From Streptomyces sp. NBC_00433 (GTDB lineage: Bacteria > Actinomycetota > Actinomycetes > Streptomycetales > Streptomycetaceae), in the NCBI GenBank assembly GCA_036015235.1, contig CP107926.1, forward strand, positions 8,427,501 to 8,491,500: DNA of 64,000 nucleotides, read 5' to 3'. Positions 30,181 through 38,927 of the stretch are shown here, piece by piece. The notes beneath the pieces were generated by a model. It did no database searches, was not told the origin of the DNA, and worked only from the letters and a program-made list of their open reading frames with translations. Numbering within the stretch: position 1 is the first letter of the stretch; each line of letters begins with the position of its first letter. Position numbers and translations under genes: made by a program.

Positions 30181-31212
30181 GTGTCAATCAGGCATGCCCC
30201 CGCCACCCGGGGCCTGATCTACGTCGTCGTCGCGGCAACCGGCTGGGGCACGGCCGGCGCCGTGGCCGCGGCGCTCTACGGCCGCAGCGGCCTCGGCCCG
30301 CTGTCCCTCACCTTCTGGCGCGCCGCAGGCGGCTTCGCGCTGCTGCTCGCGGTCCGGCTGCTGCGGCGCCGCCCGGCGCGGGCCGTGGCGGCGCCGCGGG
30401 GGACGGCCGTGCGCAGGGTGCTGGCGACCGGCGCCGGGCTGACCCTCTTCCAGGCGGCCTACTTCTGCGCGGTGCGTTCGACCGGGCTGGCCGTAGCCAC
30501 CGTCGTGACGCTCGGCTCGGGTCCCGTGCTGATCGCGCTGGCGGCGCGGTTCACGATGGGCGAACGGCTCGGCCGGGGCGGTGTCCTGGCCGTGGCGGGG
30601 GCGCTCGGCGGGCTGGCCGTCCTGGTGCTGGGCGGTGGCACGGGCGGCGCCGTCCGCCCGGCCGGCGTCGGCCTTGCGGTGCTGTCGGCGGCGGGCTATG
30701 CCGCGATCACCCTGCTGACCCGCTGGTGGGGGCGGCAGGGAGTGGCGGGCGATCCGTTCGACACGTCGATGTGGGCGTTCGGGATCTGCGCGGCCCTGCT
30801 GCTTCCCGCCGCGTGGGCCGAGGGCCTGCTGCCGCACGCCGCGGGGCTCTGCCGCACGCTGCTGCTGCTCGGCTACCTGGCATCGGTGCCCACCGCGCTG
30901 GCCTACGGCCTGTATTTCGCGGGCGCGGCGGTGCTGCGCTCCGCGACGGTGTCGGTGGTCGCGCTGATCGAGCCGGTGTCGGCGACGGTGCTCGCCGTCA
31001 CGCTGCTCGGCGAGCGCCTCACCGCGCCCACCGTGCTCGGCACCCTGTGCCTGCTGGCAGCGGTCGGCCTGCTGGTCGCCGACGAAGCCCGCGGCATGCG
31101 GCGGGCGCCGCGGCAGGTCGTGGTGGTCAGCGCGGCAGCGGCGGCAGGTAGTCCGGCAGCGGTATGTCCTGGCCCGGAATCTCCGCGGCTTCGGGAGAGC
31201 CGTAGGAGGTGA
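30181..31212 (+). CDS. EamA (DMT superfamily) transporter
   Basis: 343 residues, ten membrane helices in two EamA repeats, starting [20 protein letters not shown], with Gly/Ala-rich loops and [20 protein letters not shown] in the second half. Substrate unknown. GTG 30181 is chosen for its GGGAG site; ATG 30139 in frame has none. The last 28 codons after helix 10 overlap the 3' end of the opposite-strand PNPOx gene (31127-31212) and are hydrophilic, so they look like read-out of the antisense frame rather than a conserved domain. Confidence 0.83.
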   Translation: MSIRHAPATRGLIYVVVAATGWGTAGAVAAALYGRSGLGPLSLTFWRAAGGFALLLAVRLLRRRPARAVAAPRGTAVRRVLATGAGLTLFQAAYFCAVRSTGLAVATVVTLGSGPVLIALAARFTMGERLGRGGVLAVAGALGGLAVLVLGGGTGGAVRPAGVGLAVLSAAGYAAITLLTRWWGRQGVAGDPFDTSMWAFGICAALLLPAAWAEGLLPHAAGLCRTLLLLGYLASVPTALAYGLYFAGAAVLRSATVSVVALIEPVSATVLAVTLLGERLTAPTVLGTLCLLAAVGLLVADEARGMRRAPRQVVVVSAAAAAGSPAAVCPGPESPRLRESRRR

Positions 31213-31795
31213 CGACCGGGATCACGCCGGACCAGTGGGGGAGTGCGAGGTCCTCCGGCTCCTCGTTGGGGCCGCCGGAGCGCAGCTTCGCCGACACCTC
31301 GTGCAGGTCGAGGCGTATCACGGCGGTCGACGCCAGTTCCCTGGCGTTCGGCCGCCGTGCGTCGGCGGAGCGGCCGGGGATGGCCTGGTCGACGATCGCG
31401 TCGAGCGCCGCGGCCCGCTCGTCGGGGTCCACCACCTGGTAGGCGGTGCCGTGCACCACCACGGAGCGGTAGTTGACCGAGTGGTGGAAGGCGGACTTGG
31501 CGAGCACCAGGCCGTCCACATGGGTCACCGTCAGGCACACCGCGAGCCCCTCGTCGGCGGCGCCCCGCAGCGGGCGGGACCCGGTGGACCCGTGCACGTA
31601 CAGCACCTCGCCGCTGCGGGCGTAGAGCGTGGGGAGCACCACGGGTGCGCCGTCGCGGACGAAGCCGAGGTGGCACACGTAGCCCTGGTCGAGGATCGCG
31701 TGCACGGTCTCGCGGTCGTAGGCGGCGCGCTCCTTGGAGCGGGTCGGTGTGCTGCGGTCGGTGGTGGTGTAGCCGGCGGGGGGTGCGGTGGCCAT
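31127..31795 (-). CDS. PNPOx-like flavin/nucleotide-binding family protein
   Basis: 222 residues of the pyridoxamine-oxidase-like split-barrel group (COG3467 type): [49 protein letters not shown]. These proteins bind FMN, F420 or haem and are often annotated only as family members. It is divergent from a MocR regulator, a common arrangement in actinomycetes, and is likely its target. AAAGGA precedes the ATG. Confidence 0.84.
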   Translation of the reverse strand: MATAPPAGYTTTDRSTPTRSKERAAYDRETVHAILDQGYVCHLGFVRDGAPVVLPTLYARSGEVLYVHGSTGSRPLRGAADEGLAVCLTVTHVDGLVLAKSAFHHSVNYRSVVVHGTAYQVVDPDERAAALDAIVDQAIPGRSADARRPNARELASTAVIRLDLHEVSAKLRSGGPNEEPEDLALPHWSGVIPVVTSYGSPEAAEIPGQDIPLPDYLPPLPR

Positions 31796-31811
31796 GGCGC
31801 GATCCTTTGAA

Positions 31812-31837
31812 CTAGTGCATAATCCTGTTTGTGCTAG
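31812..31837. promoter_or_regulatory. Divergent control region with GTGC repeats
   Basis: CATAAT (31818-31823) lies seven bases before the MocR GTG start, so that mRNA is leaderless. GTGC occurs at 31815-31818 and 31831-31834, and CTAG at both ends (31812 and 31834). MocR proteins often bind repeated half-sites, so autoregulation is possible. Confidence 0.45.
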
Positions 31838-33162
31838 GAGAGTATCGAATCACCGGGCGGGGCGCATCGGGTATTGCCGCCGACATCGAGGGCGCGGTGG
31901 GCAGCGGCGCGCTGCGGCCCGGCCAGCCGCTGCCACCGCTGCGGGAGCTGGCCGCGGAGCTGGACGTCAACCCGAACACGGTGGCGGCCGCCTACCGGCT
32001 GCTGCGCGACCGCGGGGTCATCGAGACGGCGGGCCGCCGCGGCAGCCGGGTCAGGGCCAGGCCGGCGACGGCGCCGCGCGAGCAGATCAGGATCGCCGTC
32101 CCGCCCGGTGTGCGGGACATCTCCGCGGGCAATCCCGACCCCGCGCTGCTGCCGCCGCTGGCCGAGGCCCTCGCGGCCGCGGCCGCCCGGCACGCGCGGA
32201 CGCCCGCGCTCTACGGCGGGCCGCCGGTGGACGAGGAGCTGAGCCGGCTGGCCCGCGCCGCGCTGGACGCGGACGGTGTGCCCGCCGGTCCGGTCGGGCT
32301 CACCTCGGGCTCGCTGGACGCCATGGACCGGGTGCTCACCGCGCATCTGCGGCCGGGCGACGCGGTGGCCGTCGAGGACCCCGGCTGGGGGAGCGTGCTC
32401 GACCTCATTCCGGCGCTGGGGCTGCGGGCGGTGCCGGTGGCGGTGGACGACGAGGGGCCGGTGGCCGGGGAGGTCGCCCGTGCTCTGCGGTCCGGGGTCC
32501 GCGCCCTGGTGGTGACCGACCGCGGGCAGAATCCCACCGGCGCGGCCCTGTCGGCGGCCCGGACCGGCGAACTGCGCGCCCTGCTCGCGGAGCACCGCCA
32601 GGTGCTGGTGATCGACGACGACCACGTGAGCGGCAGCGTCGACCTGCCCCTGCACTGCCTGTCGGGCGTCACCGACCACTGGGCGCTGGTCCGGTCCGTC
32701 GCGAAGGCCTACGGCCCCGACCTGCGGCTCGCGCTCTACACGGGCGACGCCACGACAGTGGACCGCGTACGCGGCAGGCACCGGCTCGGCGCCGGCTGGG
32801 TCAGCCATCTGCTCCAGCACACCCTGGTCCACCTCTGGCGGACCGGCGCGGTCGACCCGGCGGCGGTCGCCAGGTCGTACGGCGAGCGGCGCGACGCCCT
32901 GGTGCGGGCACTGGCCGCCCGGGGAGTGGCCGCCCACGGGCGCAGCGGCATGAACGTCTGGGTGCCGGTCAGCGACGAGACCGGCGCCGTCGCCGGACTG
33001 CTCCAGCACGGCTGGGCGGTCGCGCCGGGCGCGCGCTTCCGGGTGCGCTCGGCGCCCGGGGTGCGGCTGACCGTCTCACCGCTCACCCCGGGCGACATCG
33101 AGCCGCTGGCCGACGCCGTCGCCGAGGTGCTGCACGGCCCGGCCGCCGGCCGCTACGGCTGA
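31831..33162 (+). CDS. MocR-type GntR regulator with aminotransferase domain
   Basis: 443 residues: a GntR winged helix (about 1-75: LRPGQPLPPLRELAAELDVN, NTVAAAYRLLRDRGVI) joined to a type-I aminotransferase domain. The PLP lysine is in SVAKAYGPDLR; NPTGAAL and IDDDHV are pocket motifs. In PdxR-like members PLP or its imine switches DNA binding. The divergent PNPOx-like gene makes a B6- or flavin-linked function plausible. The GTG start is leaderless. The C-terminus overlaps the next minus-strand gene by 10 bases. Confidence 0.9.
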   Translation: MLGEYRITGRGASGIAADIEGAVGSGALRPGQPLPPLRELAAELDVNPNTVAAAYRLLRDRGVIETAGRRGSRVRARPATAPREQIRIAVPPGVRDISAGNPDPALLPPLAEALAAAAARHARTPALYGGPPVDEELSRLARAALDADGVPAGPVGLTSGSLDAMDRVLTAHLRPGDAVAVEDPGWGSVLDLIPALGLRAVPVAVDDEGPVAGEVARALRSGVRALVVTDRGQNPTGAALSAARTGELRALLAEHRQVLVIDDDHVSGSVDLPLHCLSGVTDHWALVRSVAKAYGPDLRLALYTGDATTVDRVRGRHRLGAGWVSHLLQHTLVHLWRTGAVDPAAVARSYGERRDALVRALAARGVAAHGRSGMNVWVPVSDETGAVAGLLQHGWAVAPGARFRVRSAPGVRLTVSPLTPGDIEPLADAVAEVLHGPAAGRYG

Positions 33163-34178
33163 GCCTCGGTGGCCGGCCGCGGCTTGGGCTTGGGACGCCG
33201 CTGGGTGAGCGCGGCGCCGACCAGGATCACCACCGCGCCGACCGGTTCGTTCCAATGCAGGGTCTCGCCGAGCAGTGCCACGCCCGCCGTGGTCGCCACG
33301 ATGGGTATCAGATACGTCACCATGGAGCCGATCGTCGGGCCCTTCTCCGCCACCAGGCCGTACTGGATCAGGAAGGCCACGCCCGTGCCCAGCGCGCCCA
33401 GCGCGAGCACCGACAGCACCGACTTGGCCGGCCAGCTGTCCGGCATCGAGGTGAAGAACGGTGTGACGACCAGCAGCTGCACCGTGCCGAGCAGCAACTG
33501 GCTGGCGGACACCGCCAGGTGCGAGCTGCCGGTGCCGGTGAGGGTGCGGCGGACATACGCCCAGCCCACCGCATAGCTGACGGCGGCGGTCAGTGCCATC
33601 AGAGTGCCCTTGGGGTCCTGGCCGGAGAAGCCCTGCCAGGCGCCGAGCACCGTCAGCACCCCGATGAAGCCGACGCCGACGCCCGCGAAGCGCTCCCTGG
33701 ACGGCTTGTCCTCGGACAGCGCCACGAGCGAGACCAGCATCGAGAACAGCGGGGTGGCCGCATTGCATATACCGGCCAGCATCGAGGGGATGGTCTGCTC
33801 GGCGGTCGCGAAGAGCGTGAAGGGCAGCGAATTGAGCAGGAAGGCCGCGACCGTCAGATGCAGCCAGGTCCGCGGTGAGCGCGGCAGCCGCTCCCGCTTG
33901 ACCGCCACCGCCGCGGCGAGCACCGCCGTGCCGAAGACCATCCGGCCCAGTGTGACCTGGAGCGGGGCGAAGGCCTCATTGCCCACCTTCATGAACAGGA
34001 AGCTGAAGCCCCACACCAGACCGAGGGCGGCGAAGCGGATGCGCCAGTCCACCGCCGGCCGACGCGCGGGCGACGCGGCGGCGCCGCCGGGAGCGGCGGC
34101 GGGCGCCTTGGCAAGCGTGTCAGCAGGGGTGGGCAGCGGGGCGATTACGGCGGATCGGCTCTCGGCGGGTGCGGTCAT
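33153..34178 (-). CDS. EamA (DMT superfamily) transporter
   Basis: 341 residues. A 45-residue Ala/Pro-rich head precedes ten membrane helices (FAALGLVWGFSFLFMKVGNE to EPVGAVVILVGAALTQRRPK), ending in a basic tail. It is divergent from a LysR regulator with a clean palindrome between, so it is probably that regulator's target and an exporter of an unknown metabolite. ATG 34178 is the first in-frame start after the divergent region. Confidence 0.87.
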   Translation of the reverse strand: MTAPAESRSAVIAPLPTPADTLAKAPAAAPGGAAASPARRPAVDWRIRFAALGLVWGFSFLFMKVGNEAFAPLQVTLGRMVFGTAVLAAAVAVKRERLPRSPRTWLHLTVAAFLLNSLPFTLFATAEQTIPSMLAGICNAATPLFSMLVSLVALSEDKPSRERFAGVGVGFIGVLTVLGAWQGFSGQDPKGTLMALTAAVSYAVGWAYVRRTLTGTGSSHLAVSASQLLLGTVQLLVVTPFFTSMPDSWPAKSVLSVLALGALGTGVAFLIQYGLVAEKGPTIGSMVTYLIPIVATTAGVALLGETLHWNEPVGAVVILVGAALTQRRPKPKPRPATEAQP

Positions 34179-34199
34179 GCCACCACCATGACGGCTGTG

Positions 34200-34243
34200 A
34201 TCTCGTAGAACAAGCGAGATTTCGTACACAGTCTGCGTAGTAT
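34200..34243. promoter_or_regulatory. LysR-type operator and leaderless promoter
   Basis: atctcg and cgagat form a perfect palindrome with a nine-base centre (34200-34220), of the T-N11-A LysR type. TAGTAT (34238-34243) lies seven bases before ATG 34251, and the right palindrome arm falls on the -35 position, so the regulator would repress itself when bound. Confidence 0.6.
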
Positions 34244-34250
34244 TTCTTAC

Positions 34251-35153
34251 ATGTTGAGTCTGGAACGCCTGCGCATCCTGCACGCCATCGACACCTACGG
34301 CTCGGTCAGCGCTGCCGCGGACGTGCTCAGCGTGACCACGTCGGCGGTCTCGCAGCAGATGGCGAAGCTGGAGCGGGAGACCGGGCAGTCGCTGCTGGCC
34401 AAGAGCGGCCGCGGGGTGCGGCTCACCGACGCGGGGCGGCTGCTGTCCGGGCACGCCGAGCGGATTCTGTCCCTGGTCGAGCTGGCGCACGCGGACCTGG
34501 AGGCGCACCGCGGGGCCGCGCTCGGCGACCTGATCGCCGGGGCCTTCCCCACCGCGGTGCGCGGGCTCTTCCCCGCCGCGCTGACCGAGCTGCGGCGCGA
34601 GCACCCGCAGCTGCGGACGATGGTGCACGAGCTGGAGCCGCACGACTCGCTGGCCCGCCTCACCCGCGGCGACATCGACCTGGCGGTCGTCCTCGACTGG
34701 TACAACAAGCCGCTGTCGCTGCCGGACGGGCTGGCCAAGGCGCCGCTCTTCGACGACATCGTCGACGTGGCCCTGCCGGCCGGCCACCGGCTGGAGGACC
34801 GCCCGCAGATCGACCTGGACGAACTGGCGCAGGACGCCTGGATCGCCTGGCCGGACGGCGGCTTCTGCCACGAGTGGCTGCTGTTCACGCTGCGCGGCAA
34901 GGGCATAGAGCCGCGGGTCGCGCACCATGCGGAGGAGCACGCCACGGTGCTCGCCCTGGTCGCCGCCGGGCTCGGCGTGGCGGTCATCCCCCGGCTGGGC
35001 CGCGGCCCGATGCCGTCCGGCGTCCGGGTGGTGCCGGTGCGCCACACCCTGCGGCGCCACGTCTACGCGGTGTGGCGCGAGGACGCCGACCGCCGCCCGG
35101 CGATCCGGGCGGCGGTGGACGCACTCGGGACCGCGGCGCGCGGCTACTGCTGA
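34251..35153 (+). CDS. LysR-family transcriptional regulator
   Basis: 300 residues: an N-terminal winged helix (SLERLRILHAIDTYGSVSAA, TTSAVSQQMAKLERETG) and a two-lobed ligand domain (GAFPTAVRGLFPAALTELRR, VAAGLGVAVIPRLGRGP). The mRNA is leaderless. It probably controls the divergent EamA exporter; the inducer is unknown. Confidence 0.9.
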   Translation: MLSLERLRILHAIDTYGSVSAAADVLSVTTSAVSQQMAKLERETGQSLLAKSGRGVRLTDAGRLLSGHAERILSLVELAHADLEAHRGAALGDLIAGAFPTAVRGLFPAALTELRREHPQLRTMVHELEPHDSLARLTRGDIDLAVVLDWYNKPLSLPDGLAKAPLFDDIVDVALPAGHRLEDRPQIDLDELAQDAWIAWPDGGFCHEWLLFTLRGKGIEPRVAHHAEEHATVLALVAAGLGVAVIPRLGRGPMPSGVRVVPVRHTLRRHVYAVWREDADRRPAIRAAVDALGTAARGYC

Positions 35154-35181
35154 CCCGGCGCCTGCCGTACGCGAGGGCGGG

Positions 35182-35676
35182 TCAGGCCAGGGACACGGTG
35201 TCGCCGGAGACGGCGACCGACTGCGGCGGCAGGCCCTGGGTGGCCGGGCCGTGGGCCACAGAGCCGTCGGCGACGTGGTATTTGCTGCCGTGGCAGGGGC
35301 AGTTGATCGTGCCGCCGGTGACGTCCGCCACCGTGCAGCCCTGGTGGGTGCAGATCGCGGAGAAGCCCTTGAAGTCGCCGGCCGTCGGCTGGGTGACGAC
35401 CACCTTCTGGTCGGCGAAGACCTTCCCGCCGCCGACCGGGATGTCCGCGGTCTTCCCCAGCGGAGCCCCGGCGGCGGCGGAGGAGGACGAGGCGGACGGC
35501 GTGCCGGCGTCCGAGGGCGCCCGGGACGGCGTGTCCGAGGAGGGGGCGTCGGCCGACGACCCCGAGCCCGAGTCGGACCCGCACGCGGTGAGGACGGCGG
35601 CGAGACCGACACCGCCCGCGGCGGCGAAGACGGTGCGGCGGGTGGGGGGCACGGAGGGTCCGGGGGTTTCGGCCAT
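35182..35676 (-). CDS. Rieske [2Fe-2S] lipoprotein
   Basis: 164 residues. The head has a twin arginine (RRTVFAAAGG) and lipobox LTACG, pointing to Tat export and lipid anchoring. A Ser/Ala/Asp-rich linker of about 50 residues follows. The Rieske domain has the cluster ligands in CTHQGC and CPCHGS. A partner is not evident, so it is a membrane-bound electron carrier of unknown role. ATG 35676 has ACAGGA; ATG 35685 is an alternative. Confidence 0.88.
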   Translation of the reverse strand: MAETPGPSVPPTRRTVFAAAGGVGLAAVLTACGSDSGSGSSADAPSSDTPSRAPSDAGTPSASSSSAAAGAPLGKTADIPVGGGKVFADQKVVVTQPTAGDFKGFSAICTHQGCTVADVTGGTINCPCHGSKYHVADGSVAHGPATQGLPPQSVAVSGDTVSLA

Positions 35677-35860
35677 GAGATGCATCCTGTCCGGTGATCG
35701 TGCCGGACGGCCGCATTCGGCTGCCCGGCGGCGTGTGGCCACGCCTGTCCGTTGATACGGGCGCTCCCCGCGATCCGTTCAACGGCGCTCGCGGGAATTC
35801 CCCCCGGGCGTCGCAGCGGCCACTCGGCCACCAGCCGCCCGGCCCTGCGGACACCGGCGA

Positions 35861-35866
35861 TAGCCT
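35861..35866 (+). promoter_or_regulatory. -10 hexamer for leaderless HipA-like gene
   Basis: TAGCCT ends six bases before ATG 35873; there is no ribosome site in front of the start. Confidence 0.5.
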
Positions 35867-35872
35867 GGGGCA

Positions 35873-36691
35873 ATGCTGAGAGACGTGACGGGCATCCGCT
35901 ATGTGACGCCGCTGCGCGAGGGCGGCTCGGTGCCCGGTGTGGTCGAAGCCGACGACCTCGGTACCTACGTGGTGAAATTCCGCGGCGCCGCCCAGGGCCG
36001 CAAGGCGCTGATCGCCGAGGTGATCGCCGGCGAGCTGGGCCGCAGGCTGGGCCTGCTGGTGCCGGAGCTGGTGCGCTTCGACTTCGACCCGGTGATCGGC
36101 CTCGGCGAGCCCGACGAGGAGATCCAGGACCTGCTCAAGGCCAGCGGCGGGCTCAACCTCGGCATGGACTTCCTGCCCGGCTCCCTCGGCTTCGACCCGC
36201 TGGTCTTCGGCGTCGAGCCCGCGGAGGCCGGCCGCATCGTCTGGTTCGACGCGCTGATCGGCAATGTCGACCGGTCCTGGCGCAATCCCAACCTCCTGGT
36301 GTGGCACCGCAGGATATGGCTGATCGACCACGGCGCCTCGCTGATCTGGCACCACAGCTGGAAGACCGCGCCGACCGCCGCCGCGAAGCCCTACGACGCC
36401 TCCGACCACGCCCTGTCCCGCTTCTCGCCGGAGCCGGCCGCCGCCGCGGCCGAACTCGCGCCGCTGGTCACCGCGGAGCTGCTCGCCGAGGTCACCGCGC
36501 TGGTCCCCGACGAGTGGCTGGCCGACGAGCCCGGCTTCGACACGCCCGACGACGTACGCCGGGCGTATGCCGAACTGCTGGCCGCACGCGCGGCGGACAT
36601 CCATGAACGGATCACGCTCGCGCCCGTACCGCGCGAGCGGCAGCCGCCGCCGGAGTGGCTGCGTACCTGGGTCGAGGGGAAGAACGCCTGA
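35873..36691 (+). CDS. HipA-like minimal kinase
   Basis: 272 residues, much shorter than E. coli HipA (about 440). It has a glycine-rich start (SVPGVVEADDLGTYVVKFRG) with the ATP-binding lysine in VVKF, the catalytic-loop counterpart GNVDRSWRNPNLL and the metal-binding LIDHGASL. The N-terminal HipA subdomain is absent. The stop overlaps the start of the DUF3037 gene (TGATG), so the two are co-translated. HipA kinases stop growth by phosphorylating tRNA-synthetase or other targets; here the target is unknown, and a housekeeping role is also possible. Confidence 0.8.
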   Translation: MLRDVTGIRYVTPLREGGSVPGVVEADDLGTYVVKFRGAAQGRKALIAEVIAGELGRRLGLLVPELVRFDFDPVIGLGEPDEEIQDLLKASGGLNLGMDFLPGSLGFDPLVFGVEPAEAGRIVWFDALIGNVDRSWRNPNLLVWHRRIWLIDHGASLIWHHSWKTAPTAAAKPYDASDHALSRFSPEPAAAAAELAPLVTAELLAEVTALVPDEWLADEPGFDTPDDVRRAYAELLAARAADIHERITLAPVPRERQPPPEWLRTWVEGKNA

Positions 36692-37074
36692 TGAGCCGGC
36701 GTGAGGTGTTCGAGTACGCGCTGGTGCGCGTGGTGCCGCGGATCGAGCGCGGCGAGATGATCAACGCCGGGGTGCTGGTCTACTGCCGGGCCAGGAGCTT
36801 CGTCGGCGCCCGGGTGCACCTGGACGAGACCCGGCTGCGCTGCCTCGACCCCGAGGTGGACGTGGCGGGGGTGCGGGCGGCGCTGCGCGGCTACCAGGAC
36901 GTCTGCGCGGGCGGCGACGACGCCGGCCAGGCGGGCGGCGACGACCCGGGGCGCCGCTTCCGCTGGCTGACCGCGCCCCGCAGCACCATCGTGCAGCCGG
37001 GCCCGATCCACACCGGGCTGACCGCCGACCCCCAGGCCGAGGCCGACCGGCTGCTGGCCCTGCTGGTCCACTGA
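36691..37074 (+). CDS. DUF3037 family protein
   Basis: 127 residues with the family opening EYALVRVVPRIERGEMINAGV and RFRWLTAPRSTIVQPGPIHTGL near the end. The start codon shares one base with the stop of the HipA-like gene. Recurrent pairing of these two families suggests a functional partner or modulator of the kinase, but no biochemical role is known to me. Confidence 0.82.
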   Translation: MSRREVFEYALVRVVPRIERGEMINAGVLVYCRARSFVGARVHLDETRLRCLDPEVDVAGVRAALRGYQDVCAGGDDAGQAGGDDPGRRFRWLTAPRSTIVQPGPIHTGLTADPQAEADRLLALLVH

Positions 37075-37129
37075 GCTGCCGGGAGCGCGTGGGCGTCCGG
37101 TGCGCCGGGGCACATCCGCCGTGGTGGCG

Positions 37130-37158
37130 TTGACACTGGGTCACTGTCCTCCTACGGT
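37130..37158 (+). promoter_or_regulatory. Consensus promoter of SDR operon
   Basis: TTGACA (37130-37135), 17 bases, TACGGT (37153-37158). Transcription should begin near 37165, giving a leader of about 70 bases to the first SDR gene. Confidence 0.7.
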
Positions 37159-37237
37159 TTCGGCAACGGGACCTACTAAGCGGTCGCTCATGCGTTTCGG
37201 GCGCGGGCCGGCCGCACCACAGGGCTGAGGAGAACAG

Positions 37238-37999
37238 ATGTCCAGCACCGAGCAGCGCGTCGCGATCGTGACCGGCGCCGCCCGCGGGATCGGCGCCGCC
37301 ACCGCGGTGCGGCTGGCCGAGCAGGGCCGCGCCGTCGCCGTACTCGACCTCGACGAGAGCGCCTGCAAGGACACCGTCGAGACCATCACCGCCGCCGGCG
37401 GCCGGGCCGTCGCGGTGGGCGCCGACGTGTCGGACGAGGCGCAGGTCGAGGCCGCCGTCGCCAGGGTCGCCGCGGAACTGGGGCAGCCGACCGTCCTGGT
37501 GAACAACGCGGGGGTGCTCCGCGACAACCTGCTGTTCAAGATGAGCGCCGGCGACTGGGACACCGTCATGGGCGTCCATCTTCGCGGCGCCTTCCTGATG
37601 ACCCGTGCCGTCCAGAGCCACATGGTCGACGCGCACTTCGGCCGGGTGGTCAACCTCTCCTCGTCCTCCGCGCTGGGCAACCGCGGCCAGGCCAACTACT
37701 CCGCCGCCAAGGCCGGCCTGCAGGGCTTCACCAAGACCCTCGCCATCGAACTGGGCAAATTCGGCGTCACCGCCAACGCCGTGGCCCCCGGCTTCATCGT
37801 CACCGACATGACGGCCGCAACCGCCGCCCGGGTCGGCATGGACTTCGAGGAATTCCAGACCGCCGCCGCCACCCAGATCCCGGTCCAGCGGGTCGGCAGG
37901 CCCGGGGACGTCGCGGGCGCCATCGCCTTCTTCACCGGCGACGACGCCGGATTCATCTCGGGACAGGTGCTGTACGTGGCCGGCGGCCCGCTCAACTGA
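37238..37999 (+). CDS. 3-oxoacyl-ACP reductase-like SDR (FabG type)
   Basis: 253 residues of the classical short-chain dehydrogenase fold: TGAARGIGAAT cofactor loop, NNAGVLRDNLL, and the catalytic YSAAK. The PG-FIVTDMT and C-terminal GQVLYVAGGPL match FabG-like enzymes, but the substrate could be an acyl-CoA or other ketone. GAGGAGAACAG precedes the ATG. It forms an operon with the next SDR, 20 bases apart. Confidence 0.87.
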   Translation: MSSTEQRVAIVTGAARGIGAATAVRLAEQGRAVAVLDLDESACKDTVETITAAGGRAVAVGADVSDEAQVEAAVARVAAELGQPTVLVNNAGVLRDNLLFKMSAGDWDTVMGVHLRGAFLMTRAVQSHMVDAHFGRVVNLSSSSALGNRGQANYSAAKAGLQGFTKTLAIELGKFGVTANAVAPGFIVTDMTAATAARVGMDFEEFQTAAATQIPVQRVGRPGDVAGAIAFFTGDDAGFISGQVLYVAGGPLN

Positions 38000-38019
38000 C
38001 CGGCCGGAGGCCCGACATC

Positions 38020-38796
38020 ATGACCCAGCTCCCCACCACCACCCCCGTCCAGGACACCGGCAGGGTCGCCCTGGTCACCGGCGCGAGCCGCGGCATCGGC
38101 TACGGCATCGCGCAGGCCCTGGTCGCCCGCGGCGACCGGGTGTGCATCACCGGACGCAACGAGGACGCGCTCAAGGAGGCCGTCGAGCGGCTCGGCCCCG
38201 ACCGGGTGATCGGCGTCGCGGGCAAGGCCCACGACGAGGCGCACCAGGCCGTCGCCGTCGAGCGCACCATGGAGGCCTTCGGCCGGGTGGACTACCTGGC
38301 CAACAACGCCGGCACCAACCCGGTCTACGGCCTGCTCGCCGACCTCGACCTCGCAGTGGCGCGCAAGGTCTACGAGACCAACGTGATCTCCGCGCTCGGC
38401 TTCGCCCAGCAGACCTGGAAGGCCTGGCAGAAGGACAACGGCGGCGCGATACTCAACATCACCTCGATCGCGGGCCTGGCCCCCTCGCCCTTCATCGGCG
38501 CCTACGGCATCAGCAAGGCCGCGATGGTCAACCTGACCGTCCAGCTCGCCGCGGAGATGGCCCCCGGCGTGCGGGTCAACTCCATCGCCCCCGCGGTGGT
38601 CAAGACGAAATTCGCCGCGGCACTCTACGAGGGCCGCGAGGAGGAGGCCGCCGCCGGCTACCCGCTGGGGCGGCTCGGCGTGCCGGACGACATCGGCGGC
38701 GCCGCCGCCTTCCTGCTCGGCGACCAGGCCGGCTGGATCACCGGCCAGAACCTGGTGATCGACGGCGGGCTGTTCCTGCGCGCCGGCGGCGCCTGA
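38020..38796 (+). CDS. SDR family oxidoreductase
   Basis: 258 residues: TGASRGIGYGIAQ cofactor loop, NNAGTNPVYG, catalytic YGISK, and C-terminal GQNLVIDGGLFL. Second gene of the SDR operon, with CGGAGG before the ATG. The pairing with the FabG-like enzyme suggests successive steps on one substrate. The exact reaction is unknown. Confidence 0.88.
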   Translation: MTQLPTTTPVQDTGRVALVTGASRGIGYGIAQALVARGDRVCITGRNEDALKEAVERLGPDRVIGVAGKAHDEAHQAVAVERTMEAFGRVDYLANNAGTNPVYGLLADLDLAVARKVYETNVISALGFAQQTWKAWQKDNGGAILNITSIAGLAPSPFIGAYGISKAAMVNLTVQLAAEMAPGVRVNSIAPAVVKTKFAAALYEGREEEAAAGYPLGRLGVPDDIGGAAAFLLGDQAGWITGQNLVIDGGLFLRAGGA

Positions 38797-38806
38797 GCGC
38801 CCGGCG

Positions 38807-38846
38807 CCGTGGCCCCGGCCCCGGGCGGCCGGGGCCGGGGCCACGG
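38807..38846 (+). terminator. 18-bp perfect hairpin after SDR operon
   Basis: The left arm 38807-38824 (ccgtggccccggccccgg) and right arm 38829-38846 pair without mismatch around gcgg. There is no T run, but the stability and position 10 bases after the stop suggest a terminator of the type common in Streptomyces. Confidence 0.65.
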
Positions 38847-38927
38847 CGGCAGCCGCGATGAGGGCGTTGTCAGACCCTGCCGGTACGTTCTGACGCAGTA
38901 ACGGATCGTGTACCGGAGGTTCCCGAC

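Noticed and set aside
35873-37074. Classical HipBA toxin-antitoxin operon
   Set aside because: No HipB-type helix-turn-helix protein is present; the partner is DUF3037 and the kinase lacks the HipA N-terminal part.
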